Assembly: GCA_947478865.1 (NCBI GenBank)
Contig: CANJXF010000023.1
Location: forward strand, 1 to 61,705
Reading direction: 5' to 3'
Origin: Verrucomicrobiales bacterium
GTDB lineage: Bacteria > Verrucomicrobiota > Verrucomicrobiia > Limisphaerales > CANJXF01
DNA length: 61,705 bases
Shown: one piece after another, positions 43,414 through 51,502 of the stretch
How the letters are laid out: every line of letters begins with the position of its first letter
How positions within the stretch are numbered: the stretch's first letter is position 1
The notes under the pieces: model-generated
Seen by the model: only the letters and a program-made list of their open reading frames with translations
What the model was told of the DNA's origin: nothing
Database searches by the model: none
Made by a program: the position numbers and the translations under genes

Positions 43414-45639
43414 ATGACCTCTTCGCATAAAATCGAGAAAGATTGGAAAGCGAAGTTGAAATCTGCGATTCCCTTCGGCCTCGGACAAACCAAGCCCAAA
43501 CACTTCCGCGACATGGCGAGCGTCGTTTGGAAGAACCGCGATAATCTGCCTTACGCCTGGAGAGTTTTGAGTCGCGGCGTTTGCGACGGCTGCGCGCTCG
43601 GCGTCGCTGGTTTTCACGATTGGACCATCAAAGGAACGCATCTTTGCATGACTCGGTTGAATCTCCTTCGGCTCAACACGATGCCCGCGTTGGATATTTC
43701 ATTACTCGAAGACGTTTCCGCTTTGAAAAAAATGGACAACGCGCAACTGCGGGAGTTGGGGCGATTGCCCTATCCCATGCTGCGAGAAAAGGGCGCCAAT
43801 GGTTTTCGCCGGATCTCCTGGGAGGACGCATACTCGCGTATTGCCAGGAAAATTCGCGCCAGCGCCCCGAAACGTTTTGCGTTCTTCGTCACCTCGCGCG
43901 GTGTGACGAACGAGGTTTATTACATGGCGCAAAAAACGGCGCGTTTCCTCGGCACGAACAATGTCGATAACGCTGCACGGCTTTGCCATTCGCCCAGCAC
44001 GGGCGCGATGAAATTTGCGCTCGGGGTGGCGGCCACCACTTGCAGCTACAAAGACTTTTACGGAACCGACCTGATCATTTTATTTGGCTCAAATCCGGCG
44101 AACGACCAGCCCGTCACGACGAAATATTTTCACGAAGCGAAAAAGCTCGGCACCAAAATCGTCATGGTCAATCCGTATCGCGAACCGGGTATGCAGCGCT
44201 ATTGGGTTCCCTCTAGCGCGAGCAGTGCGATCTTCGGGACCGACCTGATGGACTATTGGTTCCCGGTTTCGCAAGGCGGCGACATTGCTTTCATCTACGG
44301 CGTACTGAAGATACTGATCGAGAACGGTTGGTACGACAAAAACTTCGTGGAAAATTTCACCGGCGATTTTGATGAATTGAAACTCAAAACTCAAAACCTG
44401 GAATTCAAGACTCTGGAGGCGCAATCCGGTTTGCCGCGCGCTTCGATGCAGGAATTCGCCGAATTGATCCGCGATGCGATGAATGCGGTGCTCGTTTGGA
44501 GCATGGGCATCACGCAACATGTTTACGGCGGCGACGCTGTTTCCGCCGTGTTAAATCTCGGCTTGATGAAGGGCTATGTCGGCCGCGACAAATGCGGGCT
44601 CATGCCAATTCGCGGCCACTCCAGCGTGCAGGGCGGCGCGGAAATGGGGGCCTATGCCACGGCTTTTCCCGGGGTGAAGCCAGTCAACGCAGAAAACGCA
44701 AAACAACTTTCCGCACAATACGGTTTCGAAGTTCCTGATTCGCCGGGAATGCCCGCCACGGAAATGGTCGAAGCTGGCGCACGTGGCGAGCTTGATTTGC
44801 TCTATTGCCTCGGCGGAAATTTTCTTCGCACATTGCCGGATCCAAATTACGTCGCGCAGGCGATGGCGAAGATGCCGATGCGCGTTCATCAGGACATCAT
44901 TTTGACCGACCAGATGTTTATCGAAGCGGGGGAAGAAGTTATTTTACTTCCGGCCAAAACACGCTACGAACAGGATGATGGCGGCACAGAAACAACTACC
45001 GAACGGCGCATTATTTTTAGCCCTGAGATTCCGCGCCAGGTCGGCGAAGCGAAAGCGGAATGGAAAATTTTGCGCGAACTCGCCGTTGCGACTTATCCCG
45101 AGCGTGCCGAGTTGTTGAAATGTGAAACCGGGCAGGCGATGCGTGACGAAATGGCCCGCGTGGTTCCGTTCTACGACGGTTTTCAACATCTGCGCAAAAC
45201 CGGCGACGCCTTTCAGTATGGCGGCCCGCATCTATGCGCCGACTGGAAATTTCCGACCGCCGATGGCAAAGCGCATTTTAAAGCCGTGGCATTGCCGAAT
45301 CTGGATCGCGCGCCCGACCAATTTGAAATCAGTTCCCGGCGCGGCAAGCAGTTCAACACGCTGATTTACGCCGAGGTCGATCCGCTCACCGGCGCAGCGA
45401 GAGACGCGATTTTTATGAATCCCGAGGACGCGGCAAAACTCCATCTCGCCAATCACGACAAGGTTGCGCTGGTCAATGACTGCGGTCGCATGGAGGGGAA
45501 AATTTTCTTCGCACCCATCGCTCGCGGCAATCTCCAGGTTCATTGGCCCGAGGGAAACGTCATCATCCGCCGGGGCGTTTACGATGCCGTCGGCGGCGTG
45601 CCGGATTACAATGCGCAGGCGAAAATCGAAAAACTTTAA
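43414..45639 (+). CDS. Formate-dehydrogenase-like molybdopterin oxidoreductase (FdhF/YdeP type)
   Basis: 741 aa bis-MGD molybdoenzyme. The N-terminal cysteine region has only Cys57, Cys60 and Cys78 (CDGC...HLC), not a full four-Cys 4Fe-4S pattern, as in the FdhF/YdeP-type family. Cys191 in NAARLCHSPS occupies the place of the formate dehydrogenase (seleno)cysteine that binds Mo. GSNPANDQPVTTKYF, GLMPIRGHSSVQGGAEMG and the C-terminal MoCo domain fit the family. There is no signal peptide, so it is cytoplasmic. fdhD, encoding the sulfur transfer partner, is the next gene, which supports a formate-dehydrogenase-type active site. The electron acceptor subunit is not in the window. Confidence 0.88.
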   Translation: MTSSHKIEKDWKAKLKSAIPFGLGQTKPKHFRDMASVVWKNRDNLPYAWRVLSRGVCDGCALGVAGFHDWTIKGTHLCMTRLNLLRLNTMPALDISLLEDVSALKKMDNAQLRELGRLPYPMLREKGANGFRRISWEDAYSRIARKIRASAPKRFAFFVTSRGVTNEVYYMAQKTARFLGTNNVDNAARLCHSPSTGAMKFALGVAATTCSYKDFYGTDLIILFGSNPANDQPVTTKYFHEAKKLGTKIVMVNPYREPGMQRYWVPSSASSAIFGTDLMDYWFPVSQGGDIAFIYGVLKILIENGWYDKNFVENFTGDFDELKLKTQNLEFKTLEAQSGLPRASMQEFAELIRDAMNAVLVWSMGITQHVYGGDAVSAVLNLGLMKGYVGRDKCGLMPIRGHSSVQGGAEMGAYATAFPGVKPVNAENAKQLSAQYGFEVPDSPGMPATEMVEAGARGELDLLYCLGGNFLRTLPDPNYVAQAMAKMPMRVHQDIILTDQMFIEAGEEVILLPAKTRYEQDDGGTETTTERRIIFSPEIPRQVGEAKAEWKILRELAVATYPERAELLKCETGQAMRDEMARVVPFYDGFQHLRKTGDAFQYGGPHLCADWKFPTADGKAHFKAVALPNLDRAPDQFEISSRRGKQFNTLIYAEVDPLTGAARDAIFMNPEDAAKLHLANHDKVALVNDCGRMEGKIFFAPIARGNLQVHWPEGNVIIRRGVYDAVGGVPDYNAQAKIEKL

Positions 45640-45696
45640 CAGCCCTCAGCGAACTCGGATTACCATTGCGATGGCCAACCCCGGCCGCAGAAAATT

Positions 45697-46527
45697 CTGA
45701 AAACTCCCAAGCCAAAAAAAATTCTTCGATGGGAAAGCGGTTCGGCGCCCAGATTCGTTTCGGATGAGCTCGCTCAGGAAGAGCCGCTCGAGATCCGCGT
45801 CGATAATCAACCGGTCAGCGTGACCATGCGCACTCCGGGCAACGACGACGAACTTGCCGTCGGTTTTTTACTCACGGAAGGGTTGATCAAAAGGCGAAGC
45901 GACATTTTGAAGATCGTTCCGCATCCACGGAGTAAAAGCGGAAATGTCATCAATATCTTTCTTTCGCCCGATGTTTGCGTGGATTTCCAGCAGCTCACCA
46001 GGCATGTGTTTGCCTCGTCCAGTTGCGGGTTGTGCGGCAAGGCGACAATTGCCTCTGTTCACCAGCATTTTCCAAAAATCAGCAGCAAGGTTTTGGTGGA
46101 GGCGAAAACGATTTTGACGCTGCCGGGCCAATTGCGGGACGCGCAAATCGCATTTGCCCTCACCGGTGGTTTGCATGCGGCCGCCGTTTTTGATCTGTCG
46201 GGAAAAATGATCGTGCTCAGAGAAGACGTCGGCCGCCACAACGCGGTCGATAAAGTTCTGGGACACGGTTTTCTAAAGGGCTTTTTCCCCCTCGACCAAC
46301 AGATTCTGTTGGTCAGCGGTCGCGCTTCCTTCGAGATTTTGCAGAAATCACTTGCCGCGCGCGTGCCGATTATTTGCGCGGTTTCGGCGCCATCGAGCCT
46401 GGCGGTGGAGTTTGCGCGAGCCAGCGGGCAGACGTTGATTGGATTTTTGCGCGACGAACGAATGAATATCTATTCGCATCCAGAAAGAATTGGCTTTGCG
46501 GATCAGCTGAAATCAAAAAAGCGCTGA
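45697..46527 (+). CDS. fdhD: Formate dehydrogenase accessory sulfurtransferase FdhD
   Basis: Passes sulfur from IscS to the molybdenum cofactor of formate dehydrogenases. The CxxC motif is in SSCGLCGK; GNDDELAVGFLLTEG and REDVGRHNAVDKV are diagnostic. The first conventional start, GTG 45820, would cut off conserved sequence: the same frame upstream encodes ILRWESGSAPRFVSDELAQ and EEPLEIRVDNQPVSV, the normal FdhD N terminus. That frame has no ATG, GTG or TTG back to the previous stop. CTG 45697 would give 276 residues, near the usual family length. Alternatively ATG 45671 is linked by a lost A in the AAAA at 45691-45694. The start is uncertain; the family call is secure. Confidence 0.9.
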   Translation: MKTPKPKKILRWESGSAPRFVSDELAQEEPLEIRVDNQPVSVTMRTPGNDDELAVGFLLTEGLIKRRSDILKIVPHPRSKSGNVINIFLSPDVCVDFQQLTRHVFASSSCGLCGKATIASVHQHFPKISSKVLVEAKTILTLPGQLRDAQIAFALTGGLHAAAVFDLSGKMIVLREDVGRHNAVDKVLGHGFLKGFFPLDQQILLVSGRASFEILQKSLAARVPIICAVSAPSSLAVEFARASGQTLIGFLRDERMNIYSHPERIGFADQLKSKKR

Positions 46528-46595
46528 GAAATTACATTGACCGCCTTGCCTCATTTTTTAATGTCCACGTTGTTCAGAACTAAAACTTAAAAATT

Positions 46596-47039
46596 ATGAC
46601 TACAATTGTTCCCCTCATCAGTTCCGGCACGGCTGGGCCGCTCGGCGTTTTGCATTTGCCCCGGCTTTGGCTGAAGGTTTCCCTCGAATCGTGCGGCAAG
46701 CTGGCCGCCGGCTATCCGGGCGCAGGCAAAGGCTACGACCAAATGGTCATTGACGGGCTCGGGCTATCGCGCGATGCCGTGATCAGTTACATCAAAAACG
46801 AAAAGCCGACTTATCCACAATTCGAGGCGTGGGTGAAAAACCAGCCGGGGGTCAAACTCGACTCTGCCACGGTCGAAAAATTGAACAGCGCAATTCGCGG
46901 CTACAATCACGATGACGGCACTCGCCAGGCGATTCTCGGAGCAAATGGAATTGCGGATGACGCGAAGGCTCCTCGCGACGCCATCAACTTGAACAACCTC
47001 GATGACTGGAAGGAATTCCACGAATCCATTTTGAAATAA
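46596..47039 (+). CDS. DUF5069-domain protein
   Basis: 147 aa, cytoplasmic, no signal peptide. Sequence opens MTTIVPLISSGTAGPLGVLHLPRLWLK and contains YDQMVIDGLGL, KPTYPQFEAWV and AIRGYNH. These are features of the DUF5069 family common in Verrucomicrobiota and Planctomycetota. No activity is known for the family. It is monocistronic and followed by a strong terminator. Confidence 0.75.
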   Translation: MTTIVPLISSGTAGPLGVLHLPRLWLKVSLESCGKLAAGYPGAGKGYDQMVIDGLGLSRDAVISYIKNEKPTYPQFEAWVKNQPGVKLDSATVEKLNSAIRGYNHDDGTRQAILGANGIADDAKAPRDAINLNNLDDWKEFHESILK

Positions 47040-47060
47040 TAGCTTGGGTTTTTTCAGGAG

Positions 47061-47085
47061 ACCGGCGCTACTGGCGCCGGTTTTC
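47061..47085 (+). terminator. Intrinsic terminator after the DUF5069 gene
   Basis: ACCGGCGC 47061-47068 with GCGCCGGT 47074-47081, loop TACTG, followed by TTTCTTTT. It stands 22 bases past the stop. Confidence 0.85.
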
Positions 47086-47176
47086 TTTTGAGCAGCTGGT
47101 CCGCGATCGGCGGGCTGGCAAGAATCCTGAATAGCCGCATCGCTTTTTCGGTCTGCTTTCGTAGTATTATTTATCC

Positions 47177-49735
47177 ATGAAATTTCTTTGCCTTTCCGTT
47201 GGTGTTTTGGTCTGCGCCGCTTCCATTGCTTCCGCTCAAATCGGTGACAAATCCGATCGCCCGGGCGAGGTGCAAAAGTCATTGGTTCCCCACGAATTGG
47301 TTCCGGCTGCCCCCGCGCTGTCTCCGTCCGACGCGCTGAAAAGTTTTCAACTAGCGCCCGGATTGCGCATCGAACTTGTGGCCAGTGAACCGATGATTCA
47401 GGAACCGGTCGCCGCGCAATTTGACCAGGACGGAAAACTTTGGGTGGCTGAAATGCGCGGTTACATGCCTGATCTGGATGGCAGCCACGAAGATGCGCCC
47501 GTTGGGCGGATCGTGGTTTTGCGTGACACCGATGGCGATGGGAAAATGGACAAGAGCACCGTGTTTCTGGACGGGTTGATTATGCCTCGCTCCGTGATGC
47601 CCGTCGCGGGAGGCGCATTGATCGGAGCGCCGCCAAAACTTTGGTTTGCCCGGGATACAAATGGCGATGACGTCGCGGACGAAAAAATTGAAATTGCGTC
47701 GGACTATGGCGTGCAAGTTGATCCGAAGCGACCCTCGCTGGCGAACCCTGAGCGCGCGCCAAACAGCCCGTTGTGGGCTTTGGACAACTGGATTTATCAG
47801 GCGGCTTACCTGACGCGGTTGCGTTATGTGAACGGCGAATGGAAGCAGGGCAAAACGGTTTTCCGCGGCCAATATGGTTTGAGCGAAGATGATTCCGGAC
47901 GCCTCTTTTACAATTCCAACAGCGATCATCTGCGCGGGGATATCATCCCGTCGCACTATTTATATCGGAACCCGTACTTTGCGCACCCCGCCGGTCTGAA
48001 CGTGAAAATTCCCGAGGACCAATTCGTCTGGCCGTCGCGCGTGAACCCCGGAATTAATCGCGGCTACCGGCCCGAGATGTTGCGCGACGGGAAATTAAAA
48101 GAATTCACCGCGGCTTGTTCGCCCTTTATTTATCGGGGAGACCTGTTGCCGAAAGAGTTTTATGGCAATGCGTTTGTTTGCGAACCGGCTGGGAATTTTG
48201 TTCGACGCAGTTTGATGGTCGAGACGAACGGCACGCTGGCCTCGCAAAACGCCTACGAAAAAAAGGAATTTCTCACTTCCACCGACGAGCGCTTTCGCCC
48301 GGTTAGTCTGACCAGCGGGCCAGATGGCGCGCTCTACGTCGTCGATTTGTATCACGGCGTGTTGCAGCACAGAATTTCCCTGACCAGTTATCTGCGGAAA
48401 CAAAGTGAGGAACGCGGGCTCGATAAACCGGTGCATCTCGGGCGCATTTATCGAATTGTTCCCGATGGAAAAAAAGTGGTCAACACGCCCCCGCAGTTCT
48501 CCAAGGAAACTCCGGTGCAATGGGTTGCGCAACTCGCTCACGCCAGCGCGTGGTATCGCAACACGGCTCAGCGGCTGCTGGTCGAGCGCCGCGATAAATC
48601 CGCTCTTCCTGCGATCCGGCAAATGGCCGTCTCGGGAAAAAATTCTCTCGGAAAAGTTCATGCGCTTTGGACTCTGTCGGGAGTGGAACAACTGGATTTG
48701 CCCACTGTTGCGGCGGCCCTGCGCGACAACGACTCCAAAGTCCGCGCGGCTGCCATTCGCGTTTCAGAAAAGTTTTTCGATTCCGAAGAGAAATCTGAAG
48801 TTCTCGAAAAACTTCTTGCGCTGGCCGGTGATTCTTCGACGGAAGTTCAAATGCAGCTCGCGTTGACGCTGGGCGAGGCGAACGATCGCAACGCGGACGT
48901 GGTCATGGCAAACCTGGCAAAATCCAATACGACGAATCTTTTTTTAGTCGATGCGATTCTCAGCGGGTTGCGCGGGCGCGAATTGGAGGTGCTCGAAAAA
49001 ACGGTGGGCGATCCCAGTGCATCCGAAAGTTTCAAGCGGGTGTTGAGCGGATTGGCCGCTTGCATTGTTTCCGAGCGCCGGGGCGAACGAGTCAATCGTT
49101 TGCTTGAAATCATCGCCGCGGCTAAACCGGTCGAACGACAGCAAAGTTTGCTCGATGGAATGTTGTCCACGAGCGCGGCCACCGCAAAAAAGCCGGTGAA
49201 ATTTCCTGCGGAACCGAAAGCCCTGGCTGAACTGGGAAGGGTTTCTGGCGTGGGACTCCAAAGCCGTGTGGCAAAACTTTCACCTCTGTTCACCTGGCCC
49301 GGAAAACCTGGCGCGTCACCGGAACGAGTCGTTGCGCCACTTTCGGCGGAAGACAAAAAGCGCTTTGATTCCGGCAAAGAATTATTCGCGGGCAGTTGCG
49401 CCGCATGTCACCAAACCCACGGGCTTGGCATGGACGGGCTTGCGCCGCCCTTGGTCGATTCGGAATGGGTGCTCGGTTCGGAGGAGCGTCTTGTCCGCAT
49501 CGTGCTCCACGGTTTAAACGGCCCGATTCGCGTTAAAGGCAACGCCTATAATCTTGATATGCCGAGCATGGGCATTTTTGACGATGAACAGCTGGCGGCA
49601 ATTCTGACCTACGTTCGCCGTGAATGGGAACACAGCGGCGCGGCGGTCCGGCCGGAAACGATCAAGCGCATCCGCGCCGCCAACAGCCAGCGCGAGGAAG
49701 CCTGGACGAACCCAGAGCTGCTGAAGGTTCGGTAA
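47177..49735 (+). CDS. PVC-type exported propeller/HEAT/cytochrome c protein
   Basis: 852 aa with a signal peptide (MKFLCLSVGVLVCAASIASA). The N-terminal part (about 55-440) is a beta-propeller of the PVC membrane-bound dehydrogenase type (GLRIELVASEPMIQEPVAAQFDQDGKLWVAEMRGYM, DTDGDGKMDK). The middle (about 445-690) is made of HEAT-like helices. The C-terminal cytochrome c domain has one heme site, CAACH, near residue 740, with an axial Met candidate in LDMPSMGIF. These proteins are abundant in Planctomycetota and Verrucomicrobiota and are thought to act in periplasmic oxidation, perhaps of sugars, but substrates are unknown. A functionally similar cytochrome is encoded at 58-61 kb. Confidence 0.9.
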   Translation: MKFLCLSVGVLVCAASIASAQIGDKSDRPGEVQKSLVPHELVPAAPALSPSDALKSFQLAPGLRIELVASEPMIQEPVAAQFDQDGKLWVAEMRGYMPDLDGSHEDAPVGRIVVLRDTDGDGKMDKSTVFLDGLIMPRSVMPVAGGALIGAPPKLWFARDTNGDDVADEKIEIASDYGVQVDPKRPSLANPERAPNSPLWALDNWIYQAAYLTRLRYVNGEWKQGKTVFRGQYGLSEDDSGRLFYNSNSDHLRGDIIPSHYLYRNPYFAHPAGLNVKIPEDQFVWPSRVNPGINRGYRPEMLRDGKLKEFTAACSPFIYRGDLLPKEFYGNAFVCEPAGNFVRRSLMVETNGTLASQNAYEKKEFLTSTDERFRPVSLTSGPDGALYVVDLYHGVLQHRISLTSYLRKQSEERGLDKPVHLGRIYRIVPDGKKVVNTPPQFSKETPVQWVAQLAHASAWYRNTAQRLLVERRDKSALPAIRQMAVSGKNSLGKVHALWTLSGVEQLDLPTVAAALRDNDSKVRAAAIRVSEKFFDSEEKSEVLEKLLALAGDSSTEVQMQLALTLGEANDRNADVVMANLAKSNTTNLFLVDAILSGLRGRELEVLEKTVGDPSASESFKRVLSGLAACIVSERRGERVNRLLEIIAAAKPVERQQSLLDGMLSTSAATAKKPVKFPAEPKALAELGRVSGVGLQSRVAKLSPLFTWPGKPGASPERVVAPLSAEDKKRFDSGKELFAGSCAACHQTHGLGMDGLAPPLVDSEWVLGSEERLVRIVLHGLNGPIRVKGNAYNLDMPSMGIFDDEQLAAILTYVRREWEHSGAAVRPETIKRIRAANSQREEAWTNPELLKVR

Positions 49736-49856
49736 CGTTTTTCTCGAGGCCCGACGAAAGAAAATGCAGGAACGACGCAGGCCCTTCCGCCCTGCGGTTG
49801 TTCGCATCCGCAGAAATGTTGCGGTGGCCGAAACTTCCACATAATCTCCCGCGCTT

Positions 49857-50978
49857 ATGAGTTCAACTGTCTTGAAAATCGCCGCGCTTGCCGGCGACGG
49901 AATTGGTCCCGAAGTGATGCGTGAAGCGATCAAGGTTTTGCGCGCGGTGGAGAAAAAATTTCCCGTGCAATTCCAGATCACGGAAGCGCCCGTCGGTTGG
50001 GCGGGAATTGATGCCGCCGGCAAAGCGTTGCCCGATGCCACGCTCGCGCTCTGCAAGGCGTCCGATTCAATTTTGTTTGGCTCAGTTGGCTTGCCCGATC
50101 GCGATCCAACCATTCCAAAAGAAGAACGCCCGGAACGCGCGGCGCTGCTTCGCATCCGAAAAGAATTTGGGCTCTTCGCCAATCTGCGCCCGGTCCAATT
50201 ACCCAAGGCGCTGGCTCACGCCTGCCCGTTGCGTCCGGAACGACAGGGCGACGGCATCGATATCTTGGTGGTGCGCGAATTGACCGGTGGAATGTATTTC
50301 GGCCAGCCGAAGAAGACGGAAGAAGTTTCCGAAGCGGGGAAGACGTTTCATCGTGCGACCGACACGATGGTCTACACGACACCGGAGATTGAGCGCATCG
50401 CGCATGTCGCCTTCAAAGCCGCGCAATTTCGCCGCAAGAAACTAACGAGCATCGACAAGGCAAATGTTCTCGAGAATGGAATTCTCTGGCGCGATGTCGT
50501 GACAAAGATCAGCAAGAATTATCCCGACGTGACGCTCGAACACATGTTCGTGGATAACGGCGCGATGCAACTCATGCTCAAGCCGACGCAGTTCGACGTG
50601 ATGCTCTGCGAAAACATGTTTGGCGATATCTTGAGTGACGAGGCAGCGGCGCTCGCCGGTTCGCTGGGGATGTTGCCCAGCGCAAGCCTTGGAGCAACGG
50701 CCGGTGAGAAAACCTTTGGTTTTTACGAGCCAGCGGGCGGAACTGCGCCTGATATTGCCGGGAAAAATCTGGCAAATCCAATCGCGCAGATTCTGTCGTG
50801 CGCTCTGATGCTGCGCTACAGTTTCGGGATGAACGAGGCTGCAAAAGCGATTGAAGCCGCGGTTGGCAAAGCCATTGAGGCTGGCAATCGCACCGGGGAC
50901 ATTTTCAGCGCCAGCGAAACCAATGCGCGGCGCGTGGGAACCAAGGAGATGGGCGACGCGATTGCAGCGGGAATTTGA
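49857..50978 (+). CDS. leuB: 3-isopropylmalate dehydrogenase
   Basis: Oxidative decarboxylation of 3-isopropylmalate in leucine synthesis. 373 aa. Motifs: ALAGDGIGPEVM, FGSVGLPDRD, LRxRKEFGLFANLRP, VRELTGGMYFGQPK, TSIDKANVLENGILWR and FGDILSDEAAALAGSLGMLPSASLG. The start ATG 49857 follows a 120-base gap. The next gene starts about 35 bases downstream on the same strand. Confidence 0.95.
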   Translation: MSSTVLKIAALAGDGIGPEVMREAIKVLRAVEKKFPVQFQITEAPVGWAGIDAAGKALPDATLALCKASDSILFGSVGLPDRDPTIPKEERPERAALLRIRKEFGLFANLRPVQLPKALAHACPLRPERQGDGIDILVVRELTGGMYFGQPKKTEEVSEAGKTFHRATDTMVYTTPEIERIAHVAFKAAQFRRKKLTSIDKANVLENGILWRDVVTKISKNYPDVTLEHMFVDNGAMQLMLKPTQFDVMLCENMFGDILSDEAAALAGSLGMLPSASLGATAGEKTFGFYEPAGGTAPDIAGKNLANPIAQILSCALMLRYSFGMNEAAKAIEAAVGKAIEAGNRTGDIFSASETNARRVGTKEMGDAIAAGI

Positions 50979-51013
50979 TCAGCAGTCGTCGCCGATCGGC
51001 TGCACCAGGATTT

Positions 51014-51451
51014 ATGGATCCATTTCTTCAAGCCGCCATTGACGAAGCGAAAAAGGGCCTTGCCGCCGGCGGAATTCCCATCGGCTCAGTTTTGGTTTGT
51101 GACGGGAAAATCATCGGACGCGGCCATAATCAGCGCGTCCAGCACGGCAGCGTCATTCATCACGGCGAGATGAATTGCCTGGAAAATGCCGGGCGCCAGA
51201 AAGCATCCGTTTACAAAAGGTGCACGATTTATTCCACGCTCTCGCCGTGCCCGATGTGTAGCGGCGCGATTTTGCTCTACGGAATTCCGCGCGTCGTTGT
51301 CGGCGAAAACCAAACATTCAAGGGGCCGGAAGAATACGTTCGTTCGCAAGGCGTGCAGGTGGAGGTTTTGCAGAACGAGGAATGCATCCAGCTCATGCGC
51401 GATTTCATTGCGAAAAACCCCGAGCTTTGGAACGAAGACATCGGCGAATGA
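51014..51451 (+). CDS. Cytosine deaminase-like nucleoside deaminase (fungal FCY1 type)
   Basis: Zinc deaminase of the cytidine/deoxycytidylate fold, 145 aa from ATG 51014; the frame opens at TTG 50975 but that start overlaps leuB. Zinc ligands: His in HHGEMN with catalytic Glu, and both Cys in SPCPMCSGAI. The sequence follows yeast cytosine deaminase closely: GRGHNxRxQxGS, HGExxxLENxGR, VYKxxTxYxTLSPCxMCxGAIxxYGIPRxVVGEN, and the C-terminal EDIGE. It probably converts cytosine to uracil in pyrimidine salvage; activity on related bases is possible. Confidence 0.85.
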   Translation: MDPFLQAAIDEAKKGLAAGGIPIGSVLVCDGKIIGRGHNQRVQHGSVIHHGEMNCLENAGRQKASVYKRCTIYSTLSPCPMCSGAILLYGIPRVVVGENQTFKGPEEYVRSQGVQVEVLQNEECIQLMRDFIAKNPELWNEDIGE

Positions 51452-51502
51452 CAGTCGATGAATCTCGGTTTCGCATCACCGATTCCGCGCCGCCCTAAAT
51501 GG

